The position numbers and the translations under genes are program-made. Positions 62,207 through 64,000 of a stretch of 64,000 bases of DNA are shown here, in pieces. A model generated the notes under the pieces. The model saw only the letters and a program-made list of their open reading frames with translations. It did no database searches and was not told where the DNA came from. Every line of letters starts with the position of its first letter. Position 1 is the first letter of the stretch. The DNA is from Saccharothrix tamanrassetensis (GTDB lineage Bacteria; Actinomycetota; Actinomycetes; Mycobacteriales; Pseudonocardiaceae): positions 290,124-354,123 of the forward strand of contig NZ_JACHJN010000009.1 in NCBI RefSeq assembly GCF_014203665.1, written 5' to 3'.

Positions 62207-63445
62207 TCAACGGGAGACCAGGGCCACTTCGTCCTGGTGCTGCGGCGGCACGCCGGCCGCCACGGTGCGGCGGAACACCCACACCAGGGCCGCGATGGCC
62301 AGGCCCGCCACGGCGGCGGCGACGAACGCCGACGACGTGCCGTAGGCCTCGACCAGCTGGCCGCTGAGGAACTGACCGAGAGCCAGGCCGATGGTCAGCG
62401 CGGTGACCACCCAGCCGAACGCCTCGGTCGCCGTGCCCGCCGGGGCCACCTGCTCGATCGCCGCCGAGTGCGAGGTGGCCTGCGGCGTGATCAGGGTGCC
62501 GACCACGAGCAGCGCGGCGCCCAGCCCGATCAGCGTGGTCGGGATCGCCAGCAGCAGCGACAGCAGCGCGAACCCGCCGAGCAGCACCGGCAGGCGCAGG
62601 TGCATGGCCTTGGGGAACGGCCTCATCGCGTACAGCACGCCGAACAGCACCGAACTGACCGACCACAGGCTCAGCAGCAGCCCGCCCAAACCGACGTGAC
62701 CGGCGTTGTCGGCGGCGGCCGGGACCGCGACCTCGATGAAGCCGATCGTCACGCCGAAGCCCAGCGCGGCCAGCGCCACCGTCCGCATACCGGGTGACGC
62801 GAGCGCACCCAGCATGCTGCGGTGGATCTGCTCCGGCTGCACGCCTCGGACCGTCGGGGTCAGCGCGAACCACAGCGCACCGACGATCATCGAACCCGCG
62901 CCGATCACCACGCCGGTGCCCGCCCACGGGGCCGCGACCAGCAGACCGGCCAGGCCTGGACCCAGGATGAAGAAGACCTCCATGCTGATCGCCTCGTAGG
63001 CGTACCCGGCGAGGCGGGCGGAGCCGGGCGGCAGCATCCGCGCCCACAGGGCACGGGACGCCGAGCCCACCATCGGCTCGTTGAAGCCGACCGCGAACGC
63101 CACCGGCACCAGCACCAGCAGCGGGGCCTGCGTTTCGACGGCGATCACGGCGAGCGTGACGAACACCGCGAACAGCGACACCGCGCCGATCAGCGGACGG
63201 GTCGGGCCCAGGCGGTCCATCAGCCTGCCCTGCACGATCGAGCCCACCGCGACGCCGACCAGCGACACCGCCGAGACCAGACTGGCCCGCGCGAACGAAC
63301 CCGTCTCGAGCTGCACGTAGAGCAGCAGCGAGAGGCCGACCATGGCGATGGGCAGCCGGGCGAGCAGCGACGCGATCACCGGACCGCGCATACCGGGGGT
63401 GGTCAGGGCGGTGCGGTAGTCGGAGAGGCGGGCGGACTGGGACAT
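62207..63445 (-). CDS. MFS transporter (putative drug exporter)
   Basis: The 412-residue protein has 12 predicted membrane segments and the motif A-like loop GRLMDRLGPTRPLIG. It resembles actinomycete multidrug or sugar exporters. The ATG at 63445 is chosen; upstream lies a palindromic operator (63462-63487) plus a half site, implying control by a TetR-like regulator that is not encoded next to it in this window. Confidence 0.88.
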   Translation of the reverse strand: MSQSARLSDYRTALTTPGMRGPVIASLLARLPIAMVGLSLLLYVQLETGSFARASLVSAVSLVGVAVGSIVQGRLMDRLGPTRPLIGAVSLFAVFVTLAVIAVETQAPLLVLVPVAFAVGFNEPMVGSASRALWARMLPPGSARLAGYAYEAISMEVFFILGPGLAGLLVAAPWAGTGVVIGAGSMIVGALWFALTPTVRGVQPEQIHRSMLGALASPGMRTVALAALGFGVTIGFIEVAVPAAADNAGHVGLGGLLLSLWSVSSVLFGVLYAMRPFPKAMHLRLPVLLGGFALLSLLLAIPTTLIGLGAALLVVGTLITPQATSHSAAIEQVAPAGTATEAFGWVVTALTIGLALGQFLSGQLVEAYGTSSAFVAAAVAGLAIAALVWVFRRTVAAGVPPQHQDEVALVSR

Positions 63446-63447
63446 GC

Positions 63448-63487
63448 GTACCAGTATGCCGGACACTGGTACGGGCGTACCAGTGTC
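63448..63487. promoter_or_regulatory. Operator upstream of the MFS exporter
   Basis: GACACTGGTAC-GGGC-GTACCAGTGTC (63462-63487) is a perfect 11-base inverted repeat. A further GTACCAGT half site lies at 63448-63455, right before the start codon. The size is typical for a TetR-family dimer. Confidence 0.75.
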
Positions 63488-64000
63488 TAGCCGGTGTGGT
63501 CCATCACCTGGACGCTGTGTTGCGATTCGGTCACAACAATGGGATGACCGGGTGAAACCAGGCAACGAAAGCGCTGTACAGAAGGTCCTTGAGGGTGAAC
63601 GGGCTTGAGTTGCGGGGTAGGGGCCGTGCGATCGTGGGAACTACCACCACCAACCCGTTTCGATCGAGGTCAGGAGTGGTAACCAGCCTCCTTCCGGCGC
63701 CAGAGGGTCGGGGCCTGCGGGCGTCGGAGGTGTGGAAGGCGCGGTCTGTCGGGGGATGGGCCGCGCGACGACAAGACCGGTGCGCCGCGTCGGGGGCGGC
63801 GCCCGGTCTTGTCTGTGTTGAATTGCCGCTGTGTTGAATTGCCGCTGCTTCGCAGGCGGCGGGCTCGGTCGCCTGGAAGTCGGTAGGTCGTGCCGGGATT
63901 TCCGTCGATCGAAGGGCGTGTTAGAAGGGAATAACCGCACCACCAACCGACCCGACCACCCGGGGGTGCTCCCGGAGGTGTGGCCCCAGGAGGTGTGCGA
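63488..64000. other. Right-end region without a supported gene
   Basis: The 510 bases hold a strong hairpin at 63770-63813 (arms starting GACAAGACCGG and ending CCGGTCTTGTC) and the dispersed repeat at 63815-63888. One frame from 63589 to 63837 runs through the hairpin and has no recognisable product, so I do not call it. The part 63520-63680 has several G-rich and A-rich blocks like a structured RNA, but no known class was recognised. Confidence 0.45.
63815..63888 (+). repeat. Dispersed repeat, copy 2
   Basis: GTGTTGAATTGCCGCT is duplicated (63815-63830 and 63831-63846). It runs into the 48-base core 63841-63888 that matches the minus strand of 9148-9195 with one indel and two substitutions. 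Confidence 0.7.

Noticed and set aside
63520..63680. A c-di-AMP (ydaO-type) riboswitch
   Set aside because: Some G- and A-rich blocks are suggestive, but the defining conserved blocks could not be found by eye.
63589..63837. An 82-codon frame near the right edge as a gene
   Set aside because: It crosses a strong hairpin and part of the dispersed repeat and shows no family motif or ribosome site.

Overview
The window is high-GC chromosomal DNA of an actinomycete. It has GTG starts, GC-rich third codon positions, Wbl (WhiB-like) regulators, a FurA-catalase pair, a leuA leader peptide, XRE/DUF397 cassettes and an actinomycete integrative and conjugative element (AICE). The gene content suggests Pseudonocardiales (Saccharothrix/Lentzea/Actinosynnema type); that placement is inference.

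Layout. 1-5.3 kb: the distal part of a peptide ABC-transporter operon (binding protein, two permeases, two ATPases). 5.3-6.6 kb: a divergent TetR / mycothiol-transferase-like pair sharing a perfect operator palindrome. 6.7-8.6 kb: leuA with a 13-codon leader peptide containing three Leu codons. 9.2-15.5 kb: nitroreductase, a membrane glycosyltransferase-like protein, aspartokinase and aspartate-semialdehyde dehydrogenase (ask-asd), a FGGY sugar kinase and a GrpB-like protein. 15.5-21.6 kb: an MFS exporter divergent from a FurA-catalase operon, then a lipase, FMN reductase, Ohr/OsmC and Dps, much of it related to oxidative stress. 21.7-26.6 kb: S9 peptidase, a methyltransferase, a decayed DUF3291 gene, MarR, a PASTA-like lipoprotein and small genes.

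26.95-46.0 kb is an AICE inserted in the 3' end of a tRNA-Pro(CGG) gene. It is bounded by 58-bp perfect direct repeats. The tRNA-proximal end carries int, xis and a RepSA-like HUH replication initiator. Next come an SpdB-like membrane protein, a Wbl protein, an FtsK/TraB translocase, small transfer-associated proteins and a KorSA-like GntR repressor with its operators. The central part holds two XRE-TPR regulators, an APH-family kinase, a degenerate prim-pol and a formyl-THF cyclo-ligase-like gene. At the distal end is a low-GC cargo module: a MORC/MutL-like GHKL ATPase fused to a PD-(D/E)XK (Mrr-like) nuclease, followed by a C5 cytosine methyltransferase. This is the best candidate for an under-described defence system in the window. 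Outside the distal att lie the 3' remnant of a second, related integrase and a third tRNA-terminator-like hairpin, so the tRNA has probably been used by successive elements.

46-63.5 kb returns to conserved chromosome. It holds a metallophosphoesterase, YqeY, PonA2-like PBP, WhiB4/WblA-like regulator, two ArsA-like ATPases, DUF4177, RidA and an MBL-fold hydrolase. This matches the Mycobacterium Rv3683-Rv3677c order, but here an XRE/DUF397 cassette, two paralogous proteins of unknown function, a Gfo/Idh/MocA oxidoreductase and a NUDIX gene are inserted. A second sliding-clamp (DnaN-like) gene and an MFS exporter with an unassigned operator close the coding part. The last 500 bases carry no supported gene, but they do carry a copy of a dispersed repeat also found at 9.15 kb. 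Several genes start 6-8 bases after a TAnnnT -10 hexamer, which suggests leaderless transcripts are common.
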